DNA of 23,881 bases from Shuttleworthia sp045545575 (GTDB lineage: Bacteria > Bacillota > Clostridia > Lachnospirales > Lachnospiraceae), in NCBI GenBank assembly GCA_045545575.1, contig JAZQBE010000105.1, positions 1 through 23,881 of the forward strand, given 5' to 3'. Numbering within the stretch: the stretch's first letter is position 1; every line of letters starts with the position of its first letter. Made by a program: the position numbers and the translations under genes. The notes beneath the pieces were generated by a model. That model saw only the letters and a program-made list of their open reading frames with translations, made no database searches and had not been told where the DNA came from. Positions 13,388-20,837 of the stretch are shown one piece after another.

Positions 13388-14539
13388 TCAGACGCCGGCG
13401 CCCGAAACGGCAGCGGAAAGCCTTTCCATGCCGTCCTCGACCATGCTGCGCGGGCAGGCGACGTTCATGCGCAGAAAGCCCGGTGCATGATAGGCCGATC
13501 CGTCCGAAAGCCACAGGCCGCTGCGCGCGCGGACCGCGTCGGCATCCAGCCCGCCGCAGGCGCGGACGTCCAGCCACAGCAGATAGGTCGCGTCGCCCGG
13601 GACAAGCTTCACCTGCGGAAGATGCTCTGCAAGATAGGTTTCCACATAATCCCGGTTCGCAAACACATAGGTCCGAAGCGCGTCCACCCAGTCGGCGCCC
13701 TGCTGATATGCCGCCAGCACAGCGTCGATTTCGAAGGCGTTCGGTTCGGCCGCTTCGTCCGTGTTCAGCGCGCGCCAGACGCGGTGACGAAGCACCGGGT
13801 CGGCGATGAAAACGGCCGCGCTCTGCAGTCCCGCGATGTTGAAGGTCTTCGACGGCGCGATGCAGGTCGCGCTGATCCGCGCGTTCCGCTCCGAAACGGA
13901 CGCAAAGGGGATGTAATCGATGCCCGGACGCGTCAGATCGCAGTGGATTTCGTCCGAAATCACCGTCACGCCGTATTTTTCCGCAAGACGGCCGACGGTG
14001 TCGAGCGTGTCGCGGTCCCAGACAATGCCGATGGGATTCTGCGGATTGCACAGGATCATCAGAGACGTCTGCGGATCGGCCAGCTTTTTCTCCAGATCCT
14101 CCAGATCCATCTCAAAATGCCCGTCTTCACATTCCTTCAGCGGGTTTTCCAGAATATTGCGGCCGTTGTTTCGGATGCAGTTGAAAAACATGTTGTAGAC
14201 CGGGGTCTGGACGACGACGTTTTCGGCCGGAACGGAAAGCCGCCGCACCATGGTCGAAATCGCGGGAATCACGCCGGAGACATAGACGAGCGCTTCCCGG
14301 TCCATCGCCCAGCTGTGACGCGTTTTCCACCAGTCGGCATAGGCGTCCGCCCACGCGCCGGGCCAGTCGGAATACCCGTAAATGCCGTGGGACGCGCGGC
14401 GGATCAGGGCTTCCTTCACGGCCGGGGCCGTTTCGAAATCCATGTCCGCGATCCACATGGGAAGCTCGTCCTCCTTCCCGGTCCACTTGATGGCATGTGT
14501 GCCGGTGCGGTCCACCGGGCGGTCAAAACCGTAATCCAT
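13388..14539 (-). CDS. MalY/PatB-type PLP-dependent aminotransferase / C-S lyase
   Basis: A 383-residue fold-type I PLP enzyme. Known members (PatB, MalY) cleave cystathionine and related thioethers to thiol, pyruvate and ammonia. Recognisable are LPMWIADMDFETAPAV (26-41), GIYGYSDWP (52-60), Y115 in TPVYNMFF, NPQNPIG (165-171), D196 in ISDEIHCDL, and the PLP-binding lysine K231 in APSKTFNIAGLQ. The start is ATG 14539, with AAGGAGG 4 nt upstream; the frame extends to 14593 but without a ribosome site and into the terminator. It lies 50 nt behind the acyl-CoA ligase, separated by a terminator hairpin, so it is expressed by read-through or an unseen promoter, and together with cinA. Confidence 0.87.
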   Translation of the reverse strand: MDYGFDRPVDRTGTHAIKWTGKEDELPMWIADMDFETAPAVKEALIRRASHGIYGYSDWPGAWADAYADWWKTRHSWAMDREALVYVSGVIPAISTMVRRLSVPAENVVVQTPVYNMFFNCIRNNGRNILENPLKECEDGHFEMDLEDLEKKLADPQTSLMILCNPQNPIGIVWDRDTLDTVGRLAEKYGVTVISDEIHCDLTRPGIDYIPFASVSERNARISATCIAPSKTFNIAGLQSAAVFIADPVLRHRVWRALNTDEAAEPNAFEIDAVLAAYQQGADWVDALRTYVFANRDYVETYLAEHLPQVKLVPGDATYLLWLDVRACGGLDADAVRARSGLWLSDGSAYHAPGFLRMNVACPRSMVEDGMERLSAAVSGAGV

Positions 14540-14553
14540 AGCTCCTCCTTGAC

Positions 14554-14582
14554 AAAAACGGCTGCCCGGGAAAGAGCAGCCG
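14554..14582 (-). terminator. Terminator or attenuator between the acyl-CoA ligase and MalY-like genes
   Basis: On the minus strand CGGCTGC (14582-14576) pairs with GCAGCCG (14565-14559) over a 10-nt loop and is followed by TTTTTG. The stem is short, so partial read-through into the next gene is likely. Confidence 0.65.
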
Positions 14583-14589
14583 CCGGTGA

Positions 14590-16224
14590 TCATTCCTTGT
14601 TTTCGAAAGCGACGAGATACTCTTCGCCGTACATTTTGCGCAGCTTCGGCTTTTCGATCTTGCCGGTGGCATTGCGCGGAACGTCCGCGAAGATGATCTT
14701 CCGGGGACGCTTGTACCGGGGCAGGCCGAAGCAGAATTCGTTGATCTCCTCCTCGGTCGCCTCCATGCCGGGCTTGATCTGGATGATGGCGCCGGCGATC
14801 TCGCCCAAGCGCTTGTCCGGCAGGCCAATGACGGCCACGTCGCTGATCTTGTCGTTCGTGCGCAGGAAATCCTCGATCTGTACCGGGTACAGGTTCTCGC
14901 CGCCGGACACGATCACGTCCTTCTTGCGGTCGACAAGGAAGATGAAGCCGTCCTCGTCAAGCATGGCGACGTCGCCGGTGTAGAGCCAGCCGTCCTTTAA
15001 GACCTCGGCCGTGGCCTCGGGGTTGTTGTAGTAGCAGGTCATAACGCCCGGGCCCTTGACGCAAAGCTCGCCGGCCTCGCCCTGCGCAACTTCCGTTCCG
15101 TCCTCGTTTACGATCTTGCATTCCCAGCCGTATCCGGGGACGCCGATGGCGCCGACCTTGTGGATGTTCTCCACGCCCAGATGCACGCAGCCGGGGCCGA
15201 TGGATTCGGACAGGCCGTAGTTGGTGTCATATTCGTGCTCCGGGAAGTAGGCCTTCCAGCGGCGGATCAGGGACGGCGGAACCGGCTGCGCGCCGATGTG
15301 CATCAGGCGCCACTGGGACAGCTCGTAATCCTCCATCTTCAGCGTGCCGGCGTCGAGCGCGTCTAAGATATCCTGCGCCCACGGCACCAGCAGCCAGACG
15401 ATGGTGCAGTGTTCGCGGGGGACGGCATTGAAGATGTATTCCGGCTTCGTGCCCTTTAAGAGCACGGCGCGGGATCCGGAAACCAGGCTGCCGAACCAGT
15501 GCATCTTCGCGCCGGTGTGATACAGCGGCGGAATGCAGAGGAAGCAGTCGTCCCGGGAGGTGCTGTGGTGCTTCTGCTCCACGATGGCCGCGTGCATCAG
15601 ACTGCGGTGCTTATGCAGGATGGCCTTCGGAAAGCCCGTGGTGCCGGAGGAGAAATAGATCGCCGCGTCGTCGTCATCGGTGATCTCGACCTCGGGCGCA
15701 CGGCTCGAGCAGTCCGCGACCAGGGAGAAGTAATTCTCCGCGAACGTCGGGCAGTTTTCGCCCACATAGATCAGCAGGCGGTGATGATTCAGCTGGCTGA
15801 CGATGCTCTCGATCCGGCCGATGAACTCCGGTCCGAAGATGAGGATGTCGACCTCTGCCAGATTGGCGCAGTACAGGATTTCGTCGGACGAATACCGGAA
15901 ATTGAACGGGACGGCGAGCGCGCCGGTCTTTAAAATGCCGAAGTAAATCGGCAGCCACTCCAGGCCGTTCATCATCAGGATCGCGACCTTGTCGCCTTTG
16001 CGGATGCCGCGGTCCAAAAGCATGTTCGCGACGCGGTTGGCCTTCTCGTCGAAGACGCGCCAGGTAATCTCCCGGCGGTACGGTTCATCGGACGTCGACT
16101 GAATCAGGTCATATTCCTTCCAGGTGACGCGGCGGTTTTCCGTGCGCTCCGGATTGACTTCCACCAGCGCCACTTCATCCGGAAACTCTTTGCGGTTTCT
16201 CCGCAGAAATTCGGTAATCGGCAT
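14590..16224 (-). CDS. Class I adenylate-forming acyl-CoA ligase, substrate unknown
   Basis: A 544-residue AMP-binding enzyme that activates a carboxylic acid to an acyl-adenylate and then an acyl-CoA. Core motifs: P-loop-like FSSGTTGFPKA (191-201), YDTNYGLSES, LYTGDVAMLDEDGFIFLVDRKKD with the hinge, SGGENLYPVQIED, and PRNATGKIEKPKL with the catalytic lysine. Length is normal for medium-chain, aromatic or bile-acid type ligases, and sequence alone does not separate these. The N-terminus has two similar segments (RRVTWKEYD at 31-39 and RREITWRVFDEKANR at 50-64), so the expected TW(x)xF strand appears twice. ATG 16224 follows AAGGA by about 6 nt. It has its own near-consensus promoter and no thioesterase or dehydrogenase partner nearby. 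Confidence 0.85.
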   Translation of the reverse strand: MPITEFLRRNRKEFPDEVALVEVNPERTENRRVTWKEYDLIQSTSDEPYRREITWRVFDEKANRVANMLLDRGIRKGDKVAILMMNGLEWLPIYFGILKTGALAVPFNFRYSSDEILYCANLAEVDILIFGPEFIGRIESIVSQLNHHRLLIYVGENCPTFAENYFSLVADCSSRAPEVEITDDDDAAIYFSSGTTGFPKAILHKHRSLMHAAIVEQKHHSTSRDDCFLCIPPLYHTGAKMHWFGSLVSGSRAVLLKGTKPEYIFNAVPREHCTIVWLLVPWAQDILDALDAGTLKMEDYELSQWRLMHIGAQPVPPSLIRRWKAYFPEHEYDTNYGLSESIGPGCVHLGVENIHKVGAIGVPGYGWECKIVNEDGTEVAQGEAGELCVKGPGVMTCYYNNPEATAEVLKDGWLYTGDVAMLDEDGFIFLVDRKKDVIVSGGENLYPVQIEDFLRTNDKISDVAVIGLPDKRLGEIAGAIIQIKPGMEATEEEINEFCFGLPRYKRPRKIIFADVPRNATGKIEKPKLRKMYGEEYLVAFENKE

Positions 16225-16274
16225 ATCGCATCCTTCCTCGCGTAAACGCGTTGATTCATTAAAGTGCTCTCCTG

Positions 16275-16303
16275 ATTATAGCGAATGCGCAGAAGGTTTT
16301 CAA
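16275..16303 (-). promoter_or_regulatory. Promoter of the acyl-CoA ligase
   Basis: Minus-strand -35 TTGAAA (16303-16298), 17-nt spacer, perfect -10 TATAAT (16280-16275), 50 bp before the start codon. Strong constitutive-looking promoter. Confidence 0.75.
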
Positions 16304-16419
16304 CCGCTCTTTTTTGAAATCCGGGCATGTGGATTCCGGGGCCCGGGACGCGGTATTTTTCCGCGGGTTTCTTGTATTTCATTACGGTTTCCCGGCGAAA
16401 AAAAAACTTCCCAGGGTTA

Positions 16420-16448
16420 TGGACACCGTCAGTCGAAATCAGTAGAAT
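16420..16448 (+). promoter_or_regulatory. Promoter of mscL
   Basis: -35 TGGACA (16420-16425), 17-nt spacer, -10 TAGAAT (16443-16448), 49 bp before the mscL start. Confidence 0.5.
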
Positions 16449-16497
16449 AATAGGGTAATTCTATTTCCAGATTCCTATTGAAAAGAAGGGAGTTTAC

Positions 16498-16905
16498 ATG
16501 AGCAAGTTTTTTGACGAGTTTAAAGAGTTTGCCTTAAAGGGCAACGTGATGGACATGGCCGTCGGCGTTGTCATCGGCGGCGCGTTTAAGGCGATCGTCG
16601 ATTCTCTGGTCGAGAACGTGATCAACCCGGTCATCGGCATGCTCGGCGGCAACGATCTGGCAGCCTATGCCATCCAGCTGAACGAGAACACCGCCATCAC
16701 CTACGGCGCGTTCCTTTCCGCCATCCTGAATTTCCTGATCATCGCGCTGGTGCTCTTCTGCGTGGTCAAGGCCGTCAACAAGGCCAGAGCCGCCATAAAG
16801 CCGGAAGTCGAGGAAGAGCCCACCACCAAGGAATGCCCCTACTGCCTCAACCAGATCCCGATCAAGGCGACCCGCTGCGGTTTCTGCACCTCCGAGGTCG
16901 AATAA
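16498..16905 (+). CDS. mscL: Large-conductance mechanosensitive channel MscL with C-terminal zinc ribbon
   Basis: A 135-residue inner-membrane channel that opens under osmotic downshock. The N-terminal helix and first membrane segment are canonical (FFDEFKEFALKGNVMDMAVGVVIGGAFKAIVDSLV); the second segment is at residues 71-92. The usual C-terminal helical bundle is replaced after a short acidic linker by a four-cysteine module, C113PYC116 and C127GFC130, typical of a zinc ribbon. The conserved NVMDMAVGVVIGGAF gating region is intact, so the channel should work. ATG 16498 follows AAGAAGGGAG. Monocistronic, with its own promoter and terminator. Confidence 0.93.
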   Translation: MSKFFDEFKEFALKGNVMDMAVGVVIGGAFKAIVDSLVENVINPVIGMLGGNDLAAYAIQLNENTAITYGAFLSAILNFLIIALVLFCVVKAVNKARAAIKPEVEEEPTTKECPYCLNQIPIKATRCGFCTSEVE

Positions 16906-16928
16906 CTTCTTTTCCGAAGGATCATAGC

Positions 16929-16962
16929 AAAAGGCGTCTCCGTTTCCGGAGGCGCCTTTTTC
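16929..16962 (+). terminator. Terminator of mscL, probably bidirectional
   Basis: AAAAGGCGTCTCCG (16929-16942) and CGGAGGCGCCTTTT (16947-16960) form a 14-bp stem with one G-T pair and TTTC loop, continuing in T. The symmetric A/T tails let it also stop the converging araC transcript. Confidence 0.85.
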
Positions 16963-16986
16963 CATTCTCGCTTTCAATTCAATCTT

Positions 16987-17874
16987 TCAGTTCTCGTCTT
17001 CCCATTCTTTCCTGTATGCCAGCGGCGTTTTCTCTTCCGCCTTTTTAAACTGCCGGATAAAATAGCTGACGTTTGGCATGCCGCATTCCGCGGCGACGGT
17101 CTCGATGCTTTCGTTCGAGTACCGCAGCAAGCTTTTGGCGTAATTGATGCGCATCGTCAGGATGTAATCGTTGACGGACATGCCCATGCAGCGGTGAAAC
17201 TGCCGGGACAGATGGAACTTGCTGACGCCGGCCTCCGCCGCGAGAACGCTTAGATCGAAGGGCTCCCGGAAATGATTCTCCAGGTACTTCAGCGCGCTGC
17301 GGATATAGCCGGGCATCCGGCCGGACGGCATCGATTCCGCGTCCGACACCAGCAGCAGCCGGGTCATGACGTTGACAAGCAGTCCGGAGGTGATCAGCTC
17401 CGCGTGGGGTTCGTTTTTCTGCGTCAGCGAAAGAATCCGCATCAGATCGCATTCCATGGCGTCCCGGTCGTCTACAGTCACGACATGGGTATTTTTCTCG
17501 GCGAACCGGTCGAAATAGCCCTTCGTCATCTGACCGTTGAAATGCACCCAGAGGATTTCCCATTCCTCCTCCCGCGGCATTTCCAGGGCGGCGTAGCGGT
17601 GCAGATCCCCGCAGTAGATCCAGAACGCCTGCCCGGGGCCGACGGTGCAGGTCCGGCCGCGGTATGAAAGACTTCCGCGGCCGGAAACCGTGTAGACGAT
17701 CAGATAGCTGTCGAGGTTCTCCCGCTCCGTAAAATAGGGCGGACGCGTCTTGAACCACCCGACTTCCTGCACGTAGAGGTACGTGCTCCGCGCCGTTTTC
17801 GACGGCGTGTGGATACAGCGGACGGAATCCTCGCTCCAGGTGTAGGAGGCCCGTTCAAGATAGCGTTTTGCCAT
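16987..17874 (-). CDS. AraC-family transcriptional regulator
   Basis: A 295-residue regulator: N-terminal cupin-like ligand domain (roughly 40-110, with YLIVYTVSGRGSLSYRG and VGPGQAFWIYCGDLHRY) and a C-terminal double helix-turn-helix (about 195-292, LSVLAAEAGVSKFHLSRQF and IETVAAECGMPNVSYFIRQFKK, ending KTPLAYRKEW). The layout is that of sugar-sensing AraC/XylS activators. ATG 17874 follows AAGGAG by 6 nt and starts 10 nt after the isomerase stop, so both are on one mRNA. The natural hypothesis is that it senses the isomerase substrate or product and controls this operon through the palindrome at 19510-19530. Confidence 0.92.
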   Translation of the reverse strand: MAKRYLERASYTWSEDSVRCIHTPSKTARSTYLYVQEVGWFKTRPPYFTERENLDSYLIVYTVSGRGSLSYRGRTCTVGPGQAFWIYCGDLHRYAALEMPREEEWEILWVHFNGQMTKGYFDRFAEKNTHVVTVDDRDAMECDLMRILSLTQKNEPHAELITSGLLVNVMTRLLLVSDAESMPSGRMPGYIRSALKYLENHFREPFDLSVLAAEAGVSKFHLSRQFHRCMGMSVNDYILTMRINYAKSLLRYSNESIETVAAECGMPNVSYFIRQFKKAEEKTPLAYRKEWEDEN

Positions 17875-17884
17875 CGATTACTCC

Positions 17885-19387
17885 TTAAAACACGGCGTAC
17901 GGGATGTCCAGCAGCATCGCGACCTTCCGGAACAGACCGGCGTTGTGCCCGACGGACAGCGCGAAATGGTGGGTCGGCGCCTCGGCAAACCAGGCGTCCA
18001 TATAGGCGGAGGGATCCTTGTCAAACTTGATGTGGGTCATCGTATTGCCGTTCTGCAGGATCGGCGCGTCGATGGCTTCGCCTTCGCTGATGTTGAATTT
18101 GAGTCTTCCGTCGACGGTCTGCGTCACGCCGATCGCCGTCACCGGACCGCTCTGCACTTTGGCCTCCACGGAGACGCCGGCGCCGCGCTTGCCGTGATAG
18201 ACGGCCATACCGCGCAGAATCGGCTTGCCCTTGGAGATGGCGATGTGGAACGGACCGTCGTGGCCTAAGATCATCGTGTCGCGGTTGAAATCCGCCGCCA
18301 CAATTTCACAGAAGCTGCCGCCCTTTTCGCACAGATCCGCGATCTTCATGGCCAGCGCCGTCTTGATATCGCCTTCGCCCGAGCAGGCGACGCCCTGGGC
18401 GTTCAGCAGGGAGAATCCGACGATGAAACCGCTCTGCACCTGCTCGTCGATGTCGTCCCGGCCGTGGCAGTAATAGGACACACTGTCGAGAGCGCGCTCG
18501 CGCACCAGCTTTTCCTGGGCGGCCGCGACGCGGGCCGACCAGGCCAGCTGCTCTTCCGTCGGCTTTTTGGCGATCGGGTCGGACGGGGAGTCACCGGAGA
18601 TTTCAAAGAAGCTGCGGATCTGCCCGATCTTCGCCTGTACATCTTCCTCCGTTACCTGATCCAGATGCGCGCGCAGGTCGCTCATCTCAAGGATCTCGAC
18701 GTCGATGCCGGTCTGGGCGGACAGCATGGTCAGATCGCTGTACATATCCAGCATGCCGCTGTAATAGCCGCCGAGGAAGCCGAACCGCGCGTGCTGCAGG
18801 CTGCGCTTCACACCGGCCGCACGGCACCATTCCTCGATTTCGGTCCACGCCCTTACGGCTTCCGGGCGGTCCTTCGTATTCTCGTCGGCCAGCGCAAAGT
18901 CCGGTGTGTAATCCAGCCCCAGCAGGCCGTTGATGATATGACACTTCGCTGCGGCGCGGTTGAACGCGTTGGCCACCTCCGGCACGGCGCAGGCCACGCA
19001 CTGGGCCAGCCAGCGGTCGGTGCCCGTCGTATCGTAATCCATCTCGGCGGCGGGCTGCAGATTGAGCATCACCGGCACGGCTTTGCAGATCTGATGCACC
19101 GGCAGGATGCAGGAGCTGGTCACGTAGGTCGCCATGTGGATGAAAATGATATCCACGTTATTGCGGTTAAAGAATTCGCCGGCTTCGCGGGCGAGGACTT
19201 CGTCGTCGACCATACCGTAATTGCAGACCTCTCCCCATTCGGACAGGCGCTTTTCGATGAACGCGTTGTACTCCGTCAGGCAGTCGCGCAGGCCGGCGAA
19301 CTGCCCCCAGTAGGTCTTTAATCCGGCGCTGTACAGGCCGATGCGCGCTTTTTTACGGCTGCCGATCATTTCCAGTTTGTGTTCCAT
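17885..19387 (-). CDS. Sugar isomerase of the L-fucose/L-arabinose isomerase superfamily
   Basis: A 500-residue protein with the aldose-ketose isomerase layout: N-terminal Rossmann-like domains (ARIGLYSAGLKTYWGQF; DIIFIHMATYVTSSCILP), middle domain with QHARFGFLGGYYSGMLDMYSD in part, and a C-terminal catalytic region. ACSGEGDIKTALAMKIAD carries the expected metal-binding Glu/Asp, followed by EIVAADFNRDTMILGHDGPFH with a candidate Asp and His. The family converts L-fucose, L-arabinose or related sugars to ketoses using Mn. No kinase or aldolase gene is adjacent, so the sugar cannot be named. Start: ATG 19387, where GGAGG lies 5 nt upstream; the frame extends to 19501 but through the promoter. 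It is followed directly by the AraC regulator. Confidence 0.82.
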   Translation of the reverse strand: MEHKLEMIGSRKKARIGLYSAGLKTYWGQFAGLRDCLTEYNAFIEKRLSEWGEVCNYGMVDDEVLAREAGEFFNRNNVDIIFIHMATYVTSSCILPVHQICKAVPVMLNLQPAAEMDYDTTGTDRWLAQCVACAVPEVANAFNRAAAKCHIINGLLGLDYTPDFALADENTKDRPEAVRAWTEIEEWCRAAGVKRSLQHARFGFLGGYYSGMLDMYSDLTMLSAQTGIDVEILEMSDLRAHLDQVTEEDVQAKIGQIRSFFEISGDSPSDPIAKKPTEEQLAWSARVAAAQEKLVRERALDSVSYYCHGRDDIDEQVQSGFIVGFSLLNAQGVACSGEGDIKTALAMKIADLCEKGGSFCEIVAADFNRDTMILGHDGPFHIAISKGKPILRGMAVYHGKRGAGVSVEAKVQSGPVTAIGVTQTVDGRLKFNISEGEAIDAPILQNGNTMTHIKFDKDPSAYMDAWFAEAPTHHFALSVGHNAGLFRKVAMLLDIPYAVF

Positions 19388-19444
19388 CCCTTCCTCCTTT
19401 GCCGGCTTCTCCGGCCGAATCATCTGTTTGGCACAGAAATAAAC

Positions 19445-19472
19445 AGGGGCATCGAATTCCTTCGATGCCCCT
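19445..19472 (-). promoter_or_regulatory. 12-bp hairpin at the start of the isomerase leader
   Basis: AGGGGCATCGAA (19445-19456) and TTCGATGCCCCT (19461-19472) pair perfectly over a 4-nt loop. It begins immediately downstream of the predicted -10, so it would form the 5' end of the isomerase mRNA, where it may stabilise the transcript. As a terminator for telA it is less convincing because the minus-strand tail (GTTTATTTC) is a weak T-run. Confidence 0.5.
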
Positions 19473-19501
19473 ATTATGCGAGGTTTTTCCGGGAAAGTCA
19501 C
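19473..19501 (-). promoter_or_regulatory. Probable isomerase-araC promoter
   Basis: Minus-strand GTGACT (19501-19496), 17-nt spacer, CATAAT (19478-19473). The -35 is weak, which suits a promoter needing an activator. Confidence 0.45.
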
Positions 19502-19509
19502 TCCCCTGC

Positions 19510-19530
19510 ATTGTGTAAAAATAACACAAT
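19510..19530. promoter_or_regulatory. 21-bp palindrome upstream of the isomerase promoter, putative operator
   Basis: ATTGTGT (19510-19516) and ACACAAT (19524-19530) are perfect mirror halves around a 7-nt AT spacer. It lies 8 bp upstream of the proposed -35, a usual place for an activator such as the AraC protein of this operon. It lacks a T-run, so it is unlikely to be a terminator for telA. Confidence 0.45.
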
Positions 19531-19559
19531 ATTGCGCTTTTCGTCCGTGCCCCGGCGTT

Positions 19560-20732
19560 TTAGCTGCGGGCAGCCTCCAAAAGCTTCTCTTTGAGGGTCT
19601 TCTCGATATCGGCCAGCTCGGCCTCGGCCGCGATGCGCTTGTCCTTGCCTTCCTTCTGAATCGTCAGCACCTCGTCTAAGGTGGCGATCAGGGTCTCGTT
19701 GGTGTGGCGCAGGGTTTCGATGTCCACGATGCCGCGCTCGGATTCCTTGGCAGCCTCGATGGTGGCCATCTTGAGCTTGTCCGCGTTCTTGCGCAGCAGC
19801 TCGTTGGTCGTCTCGGACACTTCGCGCTGGGCCTTTGCCGCCTGGTTGGCGTGCTCGACGCCGATGGCGATGACCATCTGGCTCTTCCACAGCGGGATGG
19901 TGTTGACGATGGTGGTCTGGATCTTCTCCGCCATCATGGTGTCGGAGCTCTGGATCATACGGATCTGGGGCGCGGTCTGCAGGGCAATCGTACGGGTCAG
20001 CTCCAGATCGTACAGCTTCTTCTCGAAGCGGTCGCACATCGCCGCAAGATCCTTGGCCGCCTGCGCGTCCTCGGCAAGACCGGTGCGCTCGGCTTTCGCC
20101 TGGGCGGCAGCCAGCTCGTTCTCACGGACCGCGGCGAGCTTCTTCTTGCCGGCGATGATGTACATCGTCAGCTCCTTGAAGTAGTTGAGGTTCAGATCAT
20201 ACATGTTGTCAAGCATCGCAATGTCTTTTAACAGCGTCTGCTGATGCTTTTCAAGCTGCTGTACGATGGCGTCGACGTTGGTCTCGACCTTGCTGTACTG
20301 CGCCTTTAAGTTGATCAGCTTGTTCTCGCCGCGCTTGAACAGGCCTTTCAGGCCCTTTTCCTTCTCATCCACGTCGAAGTCACGCAGTTCGCCGATCAGC
20401 TTGGTGACCACGTCGCCGACTTCACCCATGTCTTTCGTGCGCACGGAATCCAGCGTCCGCTCGGAGAACTCCGCCATCTTCTTCTGCGTGCCGGCGCCGT
20501 AATTTAAGACACCGTTGCTGTCCGTGATGTCGATCTGGTCCGCAAAGGCTTCCGCCTGGGCCTTCTCTTCAGCCGTCAGGACGGAATCGTCCATCACGAC
20601 TTCCTTCACGTTTTCGACGGCATTCGCGGCCATCTCGACGGCAGGCGCAGCATCGCCGAACGTCAGGGTCGGCGCCGGGGCGGCCATCGTCGCGGCGGCT
20701 GCATTCTGGTTCATCTGATCAAAATCTCCCAT
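19560..20732 (-). CDS. telA: TelA/KlaA-family toxic anion resistance protein
   Basis: A 390-residue soluble, mostly helical protein. The N-terminal ~60 residues are Ala/Met-rich and probably disordered; the rest is long amphipathic helices (GLKGLFKRGENKLINLKAQY, then VDAIVQQLEKHQQTLLKDIAMLDNMY and PLWKSQMVIAIGVEHANQA), hallmarks of the TelA family. The name comes from tellurite-resistance loci; the normal role is probably in envelope or stress physiology, and it commonly pairs with XpaC as here. The start is ATG 20732 behind AAGGAGG. It lies 105 nt after xpaC without an obvious terminator between, so co-transcription is likely. Confidence 0.9.
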   Translation of the reverse strand: MGDFDQMNQNAAAATMAAPAPTLTFGDAAPAVEMAANAVENVKEVVMDDSVLTAEEKAQAEAFADQIDITDSNGVLNYGAGTQKKMAEFSERTLDSVRTKDMGEVGDVVTKLIGELRDFDVDEKEKGLKGLFKRGENKLINLKAQYSKVETNVDAIVQQLEKHQQTLLKDIAMLDNMYDLNLNYFKELTMYIIAGKKKLAAVRENELAAAQAKAERTGLAEDAQAAKDLAAMCDRFEKKLYDLELTRTIALQTAPQIRMIQSSDTMMAEKIQTTIVNTIPLWKSQMVIAIGVEHANQAAKAQREVSETTNELLRKNADKLKMATIEAAKESERGIVDIETLRHTNETLIATLDEVLTIQKEGKDKRIAAEAELADIEKTLKEKLLEAARS

Positions 20733-20837
20733 GTTCTCCTCCTTGAAAAACTGTGTCAACTGCTTCTTACAATCAGCGTCCGCACGCCGGTGCAACCGGA
20801 TTCGGGTGTGTGGCTATGCGGGACGTGAGGACCGAAA

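Noticed and set aside
13356..14051. In-frame upstream extension of cinA
   Set aside because: It overlaps the MalY-like gene in another frame and adds compositionally biased sequence; CinA-C begins naturally at ATG 13355.
13334..14983. Plus-strand open frame (549 codons) across cinA, the MalY-like gene and the ligase
   Set aside because: It spans three genuine genes on the other strand, including a terminator, and has no recognisable domain or ribosome site.
16104..16256. Possible leader ORF (MNQRVYARKDAIC...) before the acyl-CoA ligase with AGGAG 9 nt upstream
   Set aside because: It runs on into the ligase gene in another frame and ends in Arg/Trp-rich shadow sequence; no attenuation hairpin is seen.
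19445..19472. Hairpin as intrinsic terminator of telA
   Set aside because: Its minus-strand tail is GTTTATTTC rather than a T-run, and it starts right at the predicted isomerase transcription start.
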